Shown here one piece after another: positions 16,198-23,549 of a stretch of 64,000 bases of DNA. The DNA comes from Mesorhizobium silamurunense (GTDB lineage Bacteria > Pseudomonadota > Alphaproteobacteria > Rhizobiales > Rhizobiaceae), in the NCBI RefSeq assembly GCF_014843825.1, contig NZ_JHQR01000063.1:25913-89912 (forward strand). Direction: 5' to 3'. The translations under genes and the position numbers were made by a program. Within the stretch, counting starts at the first letter, position 1. The number at the start of each line of letters is the position of its first letter. The notes beneath the pieces are model-generated. The model was not told the DNA's origin. It ran no database searches and saw only the letters and a list, made by a program, of their open reading frames with translations.

Positions 16198-16536
16198 ATG
16201 ATCACGCGCGCAAGGGCGCTGCGCCGAAACATGACGGAGGGCGAACGCAAGCTCTGGTCTGAGTTGAAAGAGTTTCGTCGCCTTTATGGGCTGCATGCCA
16301 GGAAACAGGCACCTATCGGGCCATACATCGTGGACTTCGTCCTGCATGAGAAGGGCGTAGTCATCGAGGTGGATGGCGAACACCATTTCACGCCGGAGCG
16401 GATGGAGAAGGACCAAAAACGTGACGCCTGGCTTGGCCAGCAAGGCTATCGCGTGCTCAGATTTTCTACTGGCGAACTGGCGGAATCCTTCGACGGTTGT
16501 GTGGAAGAGATATTGCGGGAAGTTGGCGTGATGTAG
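16198..16536 (+). CDS. Second DUF559 (Vsr-like) endonuclease-domain protein
   Basis: 112 residues from ATG 16198; the TTG at 16150 lies inside the repeat and would add 16 odd residues. The core matches the first DUF559 protein (PIGPYIVDFVLHEKGVVIEV, DGEHH, GYRVLRF) but the two are clearly diverged. Here both hairpin repeats lie upstream of the gene instead of around it, and none is visible downstream. It is 80 bp before hydA in the same direction, so it is probably transcribed with the operon. As above, a Vsr-like nuclease fold is inferred from motif spacing. Confidence 0.83.
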   Translation: MITRARALRRNMTEGERKLWSELKEFRRLYGLHARKQAPIGPYIVDFVLHEKGVVIEVDGEHHFTPERMEKDQKRDAWLGQQGYRVLRFSTGELAESFDGCVEEILREVGVM

Positions 16537-16616
16537 TGTCGGCCCCCCACGTCTCGTATGTTTTGAACAACTAAAGCGCTCCGAAGAAGCGCAGCAAGAA
16601 AAAGGGAACAAGAGAA

Positions 16617-18068
16617 ATGACCAAAGTCATCAAGAACGGCACCATCGTCACGGCTGACCGCACCTGGAAAGCCGACGTCGTGTTCAGCCACGGCAAGATT
16701 ATCGCCATCGGCACGGATCTGCATGGCGATCACGAGTTCGACGCCACCGGCTGCTACGTCATGCCGGGCGGCATCGATCCGCATACCCATCTCGAAATGC
16801 CCTTCATGGGCACCTATTCGGCCGACGATTTCGAATCGGGCACGCGCGCGGCGCTTTCCGGCGGCACGACCATGGTCGTCGATTTCTGCTTGCCGGCGCC
16901 GCAGCAGTCGCTGCTCGAGGCGCTGCAGATGTGGGACAACAAGACGTCGAAGGCGTCCTGCGACTATTCCTTTCACATGGCCATCACCTGGTGGGGGAAG
17001 CAGGTGTTCGACGAGATGGCGACCGTGGTCGACAGGGGCATCACCTCGTTCAAGCACTTCATGGCCTACAAAGGCGCGCTGATGGTCGACGACGACGAGA
17101 TGTATGCGTCGTTTCAGCGCTGCGCCGATCTCGGCGCGCTGCCGCTCGTCCATGCCGAGAACGGCGATGTGGTTGCCGCGCTCTCGCAGAAGCTGCTTGC
17201 GGCCGGCAACAACGGCCCGGAAGGCCATGCCTATTCGCGCCCGCCGGAAGTGGAGGGCGAGGCCACAAATCGCGCCATCATGATCGCCGACATGGCCGGT
17301 GTGCCGCTCTATGTGGTGCATGTCTCCTGCGAGCAGAGCCACGAGGCCATCCGCCGCGCCCGCCAGAAGGGCATGCGGGTATTCGGCGAGCCGCTGATCC
17401 AGCACCTGACGCTCGACGAGACCGAGTATTTCAACAAGGACTGGGACCATGCGGCGCGCCGCGTGATGAGCCCTCCCTTCCGCAGCAAGTGGCACCAGGA
17501 TTCGCTGTGGGCAGGCCTGCAGGCCGGCTCGCTGCAGGTGGTGGCGACTGACCACTGCTCCTTCACCACCAAGCAGAAGCGCAACGGCGTCGGCGACTTC
17601 ACCAAGATCCCGAACGGCACCGGCGGCCTCGAGGATCGCTTGCCCATCCTGTGGACCACCGGCGTGAACACCGGACGGCTGACGATGAACGAGTTCGTGG
17701 CGGTGACCTCGACCAACATCGCCAAGATCCTCAACATGTATCCGAAGAAGGGCGCGATCGTCGAAGGCGCGGACGCCGACATCGTGGTCTGGGATCCGAA
17801 GCGCAAGAAGACGATCTCGGCCAAGAAGCAGCAGTCGGTGATCGACTACAATGTCTTCGAAGGTTTCGAGGTGACCGGCCTGCCGCGCTTCGTCTTCTCG
17901 CGCGGCGAGCTCTCGATCGAAGAGTCCGACGTCAAGGTCAAGATCGGCCACGGCGAGTTCGTCGCGCGCGAGCCGAACGCCGCGGTCAACCGGGCGCTGT
18001 CGACCTGGAAGGAGATCAGCGCGCCGCGCAAGGTGGAGCGTTCCGGCATTCCGGCGACCGGAGTTTGA
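16617..18068 (+). CDS. hydA: Dihydropyrimidinase
   Basis: 483 residues of the cyclic amidohydrolase superfamily with a full binuclear zinc site: His56 and His58 (GGIDPHTHLE), the carboxylated Lys152 (FKHFMAYKGALM), His179 (LVHAENGD), His235 (YVVHVSCEQ) and Asp312 (ATDHCSF). It opens dihydrouracil and dihydrothymine to the N-carbamoyl beta-amino acids, the second step after PreTA. Length and motifs fit D-hydantoinase/dihydropyrimidinase. An AAAAAGGGAAC stretch precedes the ATG. It is probably the last enzyme gene of the rutR-divergent operon. Confidence 0.93.
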   Translation: MTKVIKNGTIVTADRTWKADVVFSHGKIIAIGTDLHGDHEFDATGCYVMPGGIDPHTHLEMPFMGTYSADDFESGTRAALSGGTTMVVDFCLPAPQQSLLEALQMWDNKTSKASCDYSFHMAITWWGKQVFDEMATVVDRGITSFKHFMAYKGALMVDDDEMYASFQRCADLGALPLVHAENGDVVAALSQKLLAAGNNGPEGHAYSRPPEVEGEATNRAIMIADMAGVPLYVVHVSCEQSHEAIRRARQKGMRVFGEPLIQHLTLDETEYFNKDWDHAARRVMSPPFRSKWHQDSLWAGLQAGSLQVVATDHCSFTTKQKRNGVGDFTKIPNGTGGLEDRLPILWTTGVNTGRLTMNEFVAVTSTNIAKILNMYPKKGAIVEGADADIVVWDPKRKKTISAKKQQSVIDYNVFEGFEVTGLPRFVFSRGELSIEESDVKVKIGHGEFVAREPNAAVNRALSTWKEISAPRKVERSGIPATGV

Positions 18069-18070
18069 GC

Positions 18071-18448
18071 GTGCGCGCAGCTCCCCTTTTCGTCGCGGCA
18101 GCCATGCTGCTGGCCGCCGGCCAGGCCTTTGCGGCCGGCATCGACCTCTCCAAGCCTTACGGCAACAAATCCGGCTGCATCAACAAGAACGGCCAGGAAG
18201 TCTATGCCGAGGACATGCTGCTCCTGACCAGCGAGGCATTTGTCACGGTGGCGAGCGCCTGCACCTTCACCGACAAGAAGCCCCAGGCGGATGGCTCCCT
18301 TTTGGTGACAGCGCAGTGCGAGGCGGAAGGCGAGGAGGGGCAGACGCCTGCCCATTTCACCATCAAGCGCAGCGCCAAGAGCCCGAAGAAGCTGGTGATT
18401 GCCGGCGAGGACGGCACCGTGATGGGCGAAGTCTCCCGGTGCAAATGA
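18071..18448 (+). CDS. Small secreted protein downstream of hydA
   Basis: 125 residues from GTG 18071 (or TTG 18065, which overlaps the hydA stop). The first 23 residues are a signal peptide (VAAAMLLAAGQAFA), and the mature part contains three cysteines (KSGCINKNG, ASACTF, TAQCEAEG) plus a fourth three residues from the end region (SRCK). The family is not recognised. It begins within 3 bp of the hydA stop, so it is in the same transcript and coupled to it. A periplasmic place and a disulfide-rich fold are inferred. It ends convergent with the cupin gene. Confidence 0.65.
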   Translation: MRAAPLFVAAAMLLAAGQAFAAGIDLSKPYGNKSGCINKNGQEVYAEDMLLLTSEAFVTVASACTFTDKKPQADGSLLVTAQCEAEGEEGQTPAHFTIKRSAKSPKKLVIAGEDGTVMGEVSRCK

Positions 18449-18471
18449 CGGCGAGAGCCCATCCTTCAGCT

Positions 18472-18876
18472 TCAGGCGACCAACGCATCCAGTTCCGGCA
18501 GCAGGACCACGCTTTCCTGCTCGTTGGGATCGGTGCGGGCGATGACCGCCGAAGAGGGCGCGCCGCTCAGATTGGCCGGCAGATGCGGCACGCCAGCCGG
18601 GATGTAGAAGAGGTCGCCGGCCTTGACGAGGATATGATGCTCAAGCCGGTCGCCGTACCAAGTATGGACCTCGCCGGAGAGCACATAGATCGCCGTCTCG
18701 TGGTTCTCATGCATATGCGCCTTGGCGCGGGCGCCGGGCGGGATGGTGAGAAGATGCATGCAGATGCCGGAAGAGCCGACGGTCTCGGCGGCAATACCGG
18801 CGAAATAGCTCAGCCCCTGCTTGCCTTCATAAGTGCTTTCAGGGCGAATAAGATGACAAGTGGATTTAGGCGACAT
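18472..18876 (-). CDS. Cupin domain protein
   Basis: 134 residues with a single cupin barrel: metal-binding motif 1 reads HMHENHETAIYVLSGEV and motif 2 GDLFYIPAGVPHLP. ATG 18876 has GGAG about 9 nt upstream; the longer reading to 19026 would run into the ABC gene and is rejected. It lies on the opposite strand between the hydA operon and the ABC transporter genes. Single-domain cupins can be isomerases, dioxygenases or sensors; I cannot say which. Confidence 0.82.
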   Translation of the reverse strand: MSPKSTCHLIRPESTYEGKQGLSYFAGIAAETVGSSGICMHLLTIPPGARAKAHMHENHETAIYVLSGEVHTWYGDRLEHHILVKAGDLFYIPAGVPHLPANLSGAPSSAVIARTDPNEQESVVLLPELDALVA

Positions 18877-18992
18877 CGGCAAGGCTCCGGGCGTCGATCG
18901 AATGGGACTGGACGAGTGGAAAACAACATCGACGCAAAAGCAACGGGATTTCATCCTGCGCGGCAGCGGCTGCGAAAGGCAGGTTTCTGCCA

Positions 18993-19784
18993 ATGAGCGG
19001 ACAGTCGCCAGCCGTCGTCTCGGCAAGCAAACTCGGCCTCACCTTCCAGACCAATGATGGTCCGGTACAGGCACTGTCCAATGTCGATCTCACCATTGGC
19101 AAGGGCGAATTCGTATCGTTCATCGGGCCGTCTGGCTGTGGCAAGACCACCTTGCTGCGCGTCATTGCCGATCTGGAGAAGCCGACGGCGGGGGCCATCT
19201 CGGTCAACGGCATGACGCCCGAGCAGGCGCGCGAAAGCCGAGCCTACGGCTATGTCTTCCAGGCGGCAGCCCTGTTTCCGTGGCGCACGATCGAACGCAA
19301 CGTGGCGCTGCCGCTGGAGATCATCGGCCTCTCCAAGGCGGAGCAGGCGGACCGCATCAAGCGCACCATGGAACTCGTCAACCTGTCTGGTTTCGAGAAG
19401 AAATATCCCTGGCAGTTGTCGGGTGGCATGCAGCAGCGCGCCTCGATCGCTCGCGCGCTGGCCTTCGATGCCGACCTGCTTTTGATGGACGAGCCGTTCG
19501 GCGCGCTCGACGAGATCGTGCGCGACCATCTGAACGAGCAGCTTCTCTCGCTTTGGGACCGGACCAACAAGACGATCTGCTTCGTCACCCACTCGATCCC
19601 CGAGGCGGTCTATCTGTCGACGCGCATCGTGGTGATGTCGCCGCGGCCGGGCCGTGTCACCGACATCATCGAATCGACCTTGTCCAGGAAGCGGCCGCTC
19701 GACATCCGCGAAACGCCGGAATTCCTGGCGATCGCGGCGCGCGTGCGCGACGGCCTGCGGGCCGGCCACTCCTACGAGGACTAA
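18993..19784 (+). CDS. ABC transporter ATP-binding protein (SsuB/TauB/ThiZ type)
   Basis: 263 residues with Walker A (GPSGCGKTTLLR), Q-loop region (YVFQAAALFPWRT), signature (LSGGMQQRASIARAL), Walker B (LLMDEPFGALD) and switch His (CFVTHSIPEA). It belongs to the nitrate/sulfonate/taurine/thiamine-precursor importers. It heads a four-gene set with two permeases and an NMT1/THI5-like binding protein. Its position behind the pyrimidine-degradation genes suggests uptake of a pyrimidine or related base; this is inference. Confidence 0.92.
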   Translation: MSGQSPAVVSASKLGLTFQTNDGPVQALSNVDLTIGKGEFVSFIGPSGCGKTTLLRVIADLEKPTAGAISVNGMTPEQARESRAYGYVFQAAALFPWRTIERNVALPLEIIGLSKAEQADRIKRTMELVNLSGFEKKYPWQLSGGMQQRASIARALAFDADLLLMDEPFGALDEIVRDHLNEQLLSLWDRTNKTICFVTHSIPEAVYLSTRIVVMSPRPGRVTDIIESTLSRKRPLDIRETPEFLAIAARVRDGLRAGHSYED

Positions 19785-19787
19785 GGA

Positions 19788-20666
19788 ATGGACTCCTTCC
19801 GTTCCAAGATCATCCCCGTCACCACCATCCTCGTCGGCGTGGTGGCGATCTGGTATGTCTTTGCCGTTATCCTCAACGCGCCGTTCCAGCGCGATCTCGA
19901 CCAGCGCGCAAACGAGACGCCCGGCGCGGTCGAATTCATCGGCAAGACGCTGTCGCAGCCGAAGCCGACGCTGCCGGCGCCGCACCAGGTGGCGGTAAAC
20001 TTCTTCCAGAATACCTTCCTGCGCAGCGTCACCTCCAACCGAAGCCTGATCTACAACGCCTGGGTGACGCTGTCCTCGACGCTGCTCGGCTTTGCTTTCG
20101 GCACGGCGCTCGGCATCGTCATCGCGGTCGGCATCGTGCATGTGGCGACGCTCGACTGCAGCCTGATGCCGTGGATCATCGCCTCGCAGACCATTCCGAT
20201 CCTGGCGGTGGCGCCGATGATCATCGTGGTGCTGGCGGCGATCGGCATCACCGGCCTGATCCCGAAGGCGCTGATCTCGACCTATCTGTCCTTCTTCCCG
20301 GTCGCGGTCGGCATGGTGAAGGGCCTGCGCTCGCCCGAGCTCATGCATCTCGATCTTATGCACACCTATAATGCCAGCGCCTCGCAGACCTTCTGGAAAC
20401 TTCGCGTCCCGGCCTCCGTGCCGTTCCTGTTCACCTCGATGAAGGTGGCGGTCGCGGCAAGCCTCGTCGGCGCCATTGTGGGCGAACTGCCGACCGGCGC
20501 GGTCGCCGGAATCGGCGCGAAGTTGCTGGCAGGCGCCTACTACAGCCAGTCCATCGACATCTGGTCGGCGCTGGTCGCCGGTTCAGTGGTTGCTGCGCTG
20601 CTGGTGATGGTGGTCGGCATTGCCGGCCGCCTGGTCGACCGCGCCATGGGCGGGAGGCCGGCATGA
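19788..20666 (+). CDS. ABC transporter permease
   Basis: 292 residues, BPD-type permease. An N-terminal membrane anchor (IPVTTILVGVVAIWYVFAVI) is followed by a roughly 60-residue soluble stretch and then the conserved core with the EAA-like loop (MHTYNASASQTFWKLRVPASVPFLF). Two bases separate it from the ATPase gene. It overlaps the next permease by 4 bp (ATGA at 20663). The periplasmic insertion after the first helix is larger than in SsuC or TauC. Confidence 0.9.
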   Translation: MDSFRSKIIPVTTILVGVVAIWYVFAVILNAPFQRDLDQRANETPGAVEFIGKTLSQPKPTLPAPHQVAVNFFQNTFLRSVTSNRSLIYNAWVTLSSTLLGFAFGTALGIVIAVGIVHVATLDCSLMPWIIASQTIPILAVAPMIIVVLAAIGITGLIPKALISTYLSFFPVAVGMVKGLRSPELMHLDLMHTYNASASQTFWKLRVPASVPFLFTSMKVAVAASLVGAIVGELPTGAVAGIGAKLLAGAYYSQSIDIWSALVAGSVVAALLVMVVGIAGRLVDRAMGGRPA

Positions 20667-21817
20667 TCTGGCTGAAACCATCCTGGCAAGCAGTGCTTGC
20701 GATCCTCCTTTGCCTGGTGGCCTTCGCGCTTGGCGCGATGTCGAAACCGGAAGCGGCCGCGCTGGCTGAGCCCGCTGCGACGATCGCCTACCCGTATATG
20801 GACACGAAGGGTCTGATCCTCGCGCTGCTGCTGATCGCGGCGCTGGTTTCCACGGTGAGACTGGCGCCACTTGTCGAAGGCGTCGTGCTGTTCGTTGGCG
20901 CCCATATTGCCGCCTGGCTGCTGATCAAAGGCATAGGCGGCTTCGAGGGCACTGCGTTGGCGCCTTACTTTTTGGCTCTCGCAGCCGCCTGGTTGCTTGC
21001 CTGGCGCTGCGTGGGCCTCCTGTCTTCGCTAAGGCCCGCGGCCAATGGGGCGAAGACTGCATTGCGCCTGGTCATCCCGGCGATCTTCGGCGCCTGGATC
21101 CTGATCATCTGGGAAGCGGTGACGCGCGGCGCCGGCATTCCCTTCATCCTTTTGCCGCCGCCGAGCGCCATCGGCGCGCGTATCGCCAACTCGCTGCCGA
21201 TCCTGGGGTCGGACGTTCGGCAGACGATCTTCAAGGCGGTGCTGATCGGTTACATCGTCGGCAGCTTCGCCGGCTTCATCGTCGCCATCCTCGCCGACCG
21301 TGTGCCGTTCCTGCGGCGCGGGCTGCTGCCGATCGGCAACATGGTGTCGGCGCTGCCGATCATCGGCGTCGCGCCGATCATGGTCATGTGGTTCGGCTTC
21401 GACTGGCCCTCCAAGGCGGCGGTCGTCATCATCATGACCTTCTTTCCGATGCTGGTGAACACGGTCGCCGGGCTTGCCGCCTCCGGCCATATGGAGCGCG
21501 ACCTGATGCGCACTTATGCCTCGGGTTATTGGCCGACCTTGCTGAAGCTCAGGCTGCCGGCGGCAATGCCGTTCATCTTCAATGCGCTGAAGATCAACTC
21601 GACGCTGGCGCTGATCGGCGCCATCGTCGCGGAGTTCTTCGGCACGCCTGTTGTCGGCATGGGATTCCGCATTTCGACGGAAGTCGGGCGGATGAACATC
21701 GACATGGTTTGGGCCGAAATCGCAGTTGCAGCACTGGCGGGTTCGGTCTTTTATGGCGTGGTCGCTCTCGTCGAAAGAGCCGTCACGTTTTGGCATCCCT
21801 CTGTCCGTGGTGGATAG
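20663..21817 (+). CDS. ABC transporter permease, long form
   Basis: 384 residues. The last 250 or so are a BPD permease core with EAA-like loop (LMRTYASGYWPTLLKLRLPAAMPFIF). The first 130 contain three to four extra hydrophobic segments not usual in this family (typical length about 260). It probably pairs with the preceding permease as a heterodimer. It starts inside the stop codon of the preceding gene. Confidence 0.9.
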   Translation: MIWLKPSWQAVLAILLCLVAFALGAMSKPEAAALAEPAATIAYPYMDTKGLILALLLIAALVSTVRLAPLVEGVVLFVGAHIAAWLLIKGIGGFEGTALAPYFLALAAAWLLAWRCVGLLSSLRPAANGAKTALRLVIPAIFGAWILIIWEAVTRGAGIPFILLPPPSAIGARIANSLPILGSDVRQTIFKAVLIGYIVGSFAGFIVAILADRVPFLRRGLLPIGNMVSALPIIGVAPIMVMWFGFDWPSKAAVVIIMTFFPMLVNTVAGLAASGHMERDLMRTYASGYWPTLLKLRLPAAMPFIFNALKINSTLALIGAIVAEFFGTPVVGMGFRISTEVGRMNIDMVWAEIAVAALAGSVFYGVVALVERAVTFWHPSVRGG

Positions 21818-21856
21818 GGGCGGTGGGTTTGGGTGCTAACTTCAGAGGGTAAAAAC

Positions 21857-22828
21857 ATGAAAAGACTTGTAATTTCTGCTTTGGCCGGTGCGATGTCGCT
21901 GGCCGCTTTCCAGGCGATGGCCGCCGACAAGGTGACGCTGCAGCTGAAATGGGTCACGCAGGCCCAGTTCGCCGGCTATTATGTCGCCAAGGCCAAGGGC
22001 TTCTATGATGCCGAGGGCCTCGACGTCGACATCAAGCCAGGCGGTCCGGATATCGCGCCCGAGCAGGTGATCGCGGGCGGCGGCGCCGACGTCATCGTCG
22101 ACTGGATGGGCGGCGCGCTCGCTGCCCGCGAAAAGGGCGTGCCGCTGGTCAACATCGCCCAGCCGTTCAAGAAGGCCGGCATGGAGCTGGTCTGCCCGAA
22201 GGACGGCCCGATCAAGACCGAAGCCGACTTCAAGGGCCATACGCTCGGCGTCTGGTTCTTCGGCAACGAATATCCGTTCTATGCCTGGATGAACAAGCTC
22301 GGCCTCAAGACCGATGGCGGCAAGGACGGCGTCACCGTGCTGAAGCAGAGCTTCGACGTGCAGCCGCTGATCCAGAAGCAGGCGGACTGCATCTCGGTCA
22401 TGACCTATAACGAGTACTGGCAGCTGATCGACGCCGGCTACAAGCCGGAGCAGCTTACCGTCTTCAACTACTCGGCCATGGGCAACGATCTGCTCGAGGA
22501 TGGGCTCTACGCGCTGGAAGACAAGCTCAAGGACCCGGCCTTCGAGGACAAGATGGTGCGCTTCGTGCGCGCCTCGATGAAGGGCTGGAAATATGCAGTC
22601 GACAACTCGGATGAGGCGGCCGGGATCGTCATGGACAATGGCGGCCAGGACGAGAACCACCAGAAGCGCATGATGGGCGAAGTCGCCAAGCTGATCGACA
22701 ACGCCGACGGCAAGCTCGATCCGGCGACCTATGAGCGCACCGCCAAGGCGCTGCTCGACCAGAAGATCATCGCCAAGGAGCCGTCGGGCGCCTACACCAC
22801 CGCGATCACCGACAAGGCGATCAAGTAG
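21857..22828 (+). CDS. ABC transporter substrate-binding protein, NMT1/THI5-like
   Basis: 323 residues from ATG 21857 (AGAGGGT 7-13 nt upstream). Signal peptide MKRLVISALAGAMSLAAFQA is followed by the NMT1/THI5 domain (VTLQLKWVTQAQFAGYYVAK, GPDIAPEQVIAGGGADVIVD). The NMT1/THI5 fold binds small heterocycles such as pyrimidines, riboflavin or thiamine precursors. With a RutR-linked catabolic operon next door, a pyrimidine or nucleobase ligand is plausible. It is the last gene of the transporter set and is followed by a RIME-like repeat. Confidence 0.92.
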   Translation: MKRLVISALAGAMSLAAFQAMAADKVTLQLKWVTQAQFAGYYVAKAKGFYDAEGLDVDIKPGGPDIAPEQVIAGGGADVIVDWMGGALAAREKGVPLVNIAQPFKKAGMELVCPKDGPIKTEADFKGHTLGVWFFGNEYPFYAWMNKLGLKTDGGKDGVTVLKQSFDVQPLIQKQADCISVMTYNEYWQLIDAGYKPEQLTVFNYSAMGNDLLEDGLYALEDKLKDPAFEDKMVRFVRASMKGWKYAVDNSDEAAGIVMDNGGQDENHQKRMMGEVAKLIDNADGKLDPATYERTAKALLDQKIIAKEPSGAYTTAITDKAIK

Positions 22829-22834
22829 GCCGAC

Positions 22835-22934
22835 TAAAGCGCGTCGTGTCTGAATGGATTCAGGCGACGCGCTTTAAGTTGTCGTTTATGCATGTCGTTA
22901 CCCCAAAACCGCTGCGCACTTTGGGCGACATGCA
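22835..22934. repeat. RIME-like intergenic element, complete two-palindrome copy
   Basis: Palindrome 1: TAAAGCGCGTCG (22835-22846) with CGACGCGCTTTA (22865-22876), perfect. Palindrome 2: TGCATGTCG (22889-22897) with CGACATGCA (22926-22934). Related copies are at 28462, 49779 and 53335. The two-palindrome design is that of RIME elements in rhizobia. Confidence 0.8.
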
Positions 22935-22957
22935 CTGACGGCACATCCTGATTTTGA

Positions 22958-22982
22958 GAACGGCGCCTCAGAGGCGCCGTTC
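22958..22982. terminator. Palindrome containing the lrp stop codon
   Basis: GAACGGCGCCTC and GAGGCGCCGTTC are perfectly complementary 12-bp arms with a single A between them. The reverse-strand stop of the Lrp gene (22968-22970) is at the centre. It lies at a convergent gene end. Confidence 0.5.
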
Positions 22983-23426
22983 CTTTATGGTGTTCATGAC
23001 GAAGCTGGTCTCGATCGAGGCGACACATTTCAGCCGCGCGATCTTTTCCTTGATGAAGCGCTCGTACTGTTCGAGGCTTCCTGCCACGACCTTCAGCACA
23101 TAATCGCGCGAGCCGGTGACGAGGTGGCATTCCAGGACCTCTTCCCAGCCGCGGATCGCTTCCTCGAACATAACGATCTCGTCCTCGTTCTGGCGGCTGA
23201 GCCGGATGGTGGCGATGGCAACCATGCCCCAGCCGAAGGCGGCCGGATCGACCAGCGCGGTGTAGCCCCTGATAACTCCGGCTTCCTCCAGCCGCCGCAC
23301 GCGCCTCAGGCAGGGTGACGGCGACAGACCGATCCGCTCGGCAAGCTCGTTGTTGGTGATGCGGGCGTCGGCTTGCAGTTCGCGCAGGATCTTGCGGTCG
23401 AAATCGTCGGCTATCTTCTGCTGCAC
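22968..23426 (-). CDS. Lrp/AsnC family transcriptional regulator
   Basis: 152 residues from GTG 23426, the usual Lrp length; GGAGAA lies 7 nt upstream of this GTG, while an ATG at 23495 would add an untypical 23-residue tail. The N-terminal helix-turn-helix (DRKILRELQADARITNNELAERIGLSPSPCLRRVRRLEEAG) and the RAM ligand domain (ECHLVTGSRDYVLKVVAGSLE) are both present. It is divergent from the methionine gamma-lyase-like gene, which it probably controls in response to an amino acid. Confidence 0.88.
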   Translation of the reverse strand: MQQKIADDFDRKILRELQADARITNNELAERIGLSPSPCLRRVRRLEEAGVIRGYTALVDPAAFGWGMVAIATIRLSRQNEDEIVMFEEAIRGWEEVLECHLVTGSRDYVLKVVAGSLEQYERFIKEKIARLKCVASIETSFVMNTIKERRL

Positions 23427-23549
23427 TTTCGGCTTCTCCGGGCAATATATTGCGGAAATGCGGCCACAAGAGCGCAAAAATAGCAAGGACTGCATGATCG
23501 GGATCGCATAAATTGCGGTGCGACACTCCTCGAAAAGCAGGAAAAAGCC

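Noticed and set aside
16446..17951. 501-codon reverse-strand ORF across hydA
   Set aside because: Shadow ORF; hydA metal site is complete on the forward strand.
18951..20363. 470-codon reverse-strand ORF across the ABC ATPase and permease
   Set aside because: Overlaps two recognised genes; composition is Arg/Asp/His-rich and non-protein-like.
22829..22967. CRISPR-like or transposon inverted repeats
   Set aside because: The palindromes are single two-arm RIME-type units without spacers or a transposase gene.
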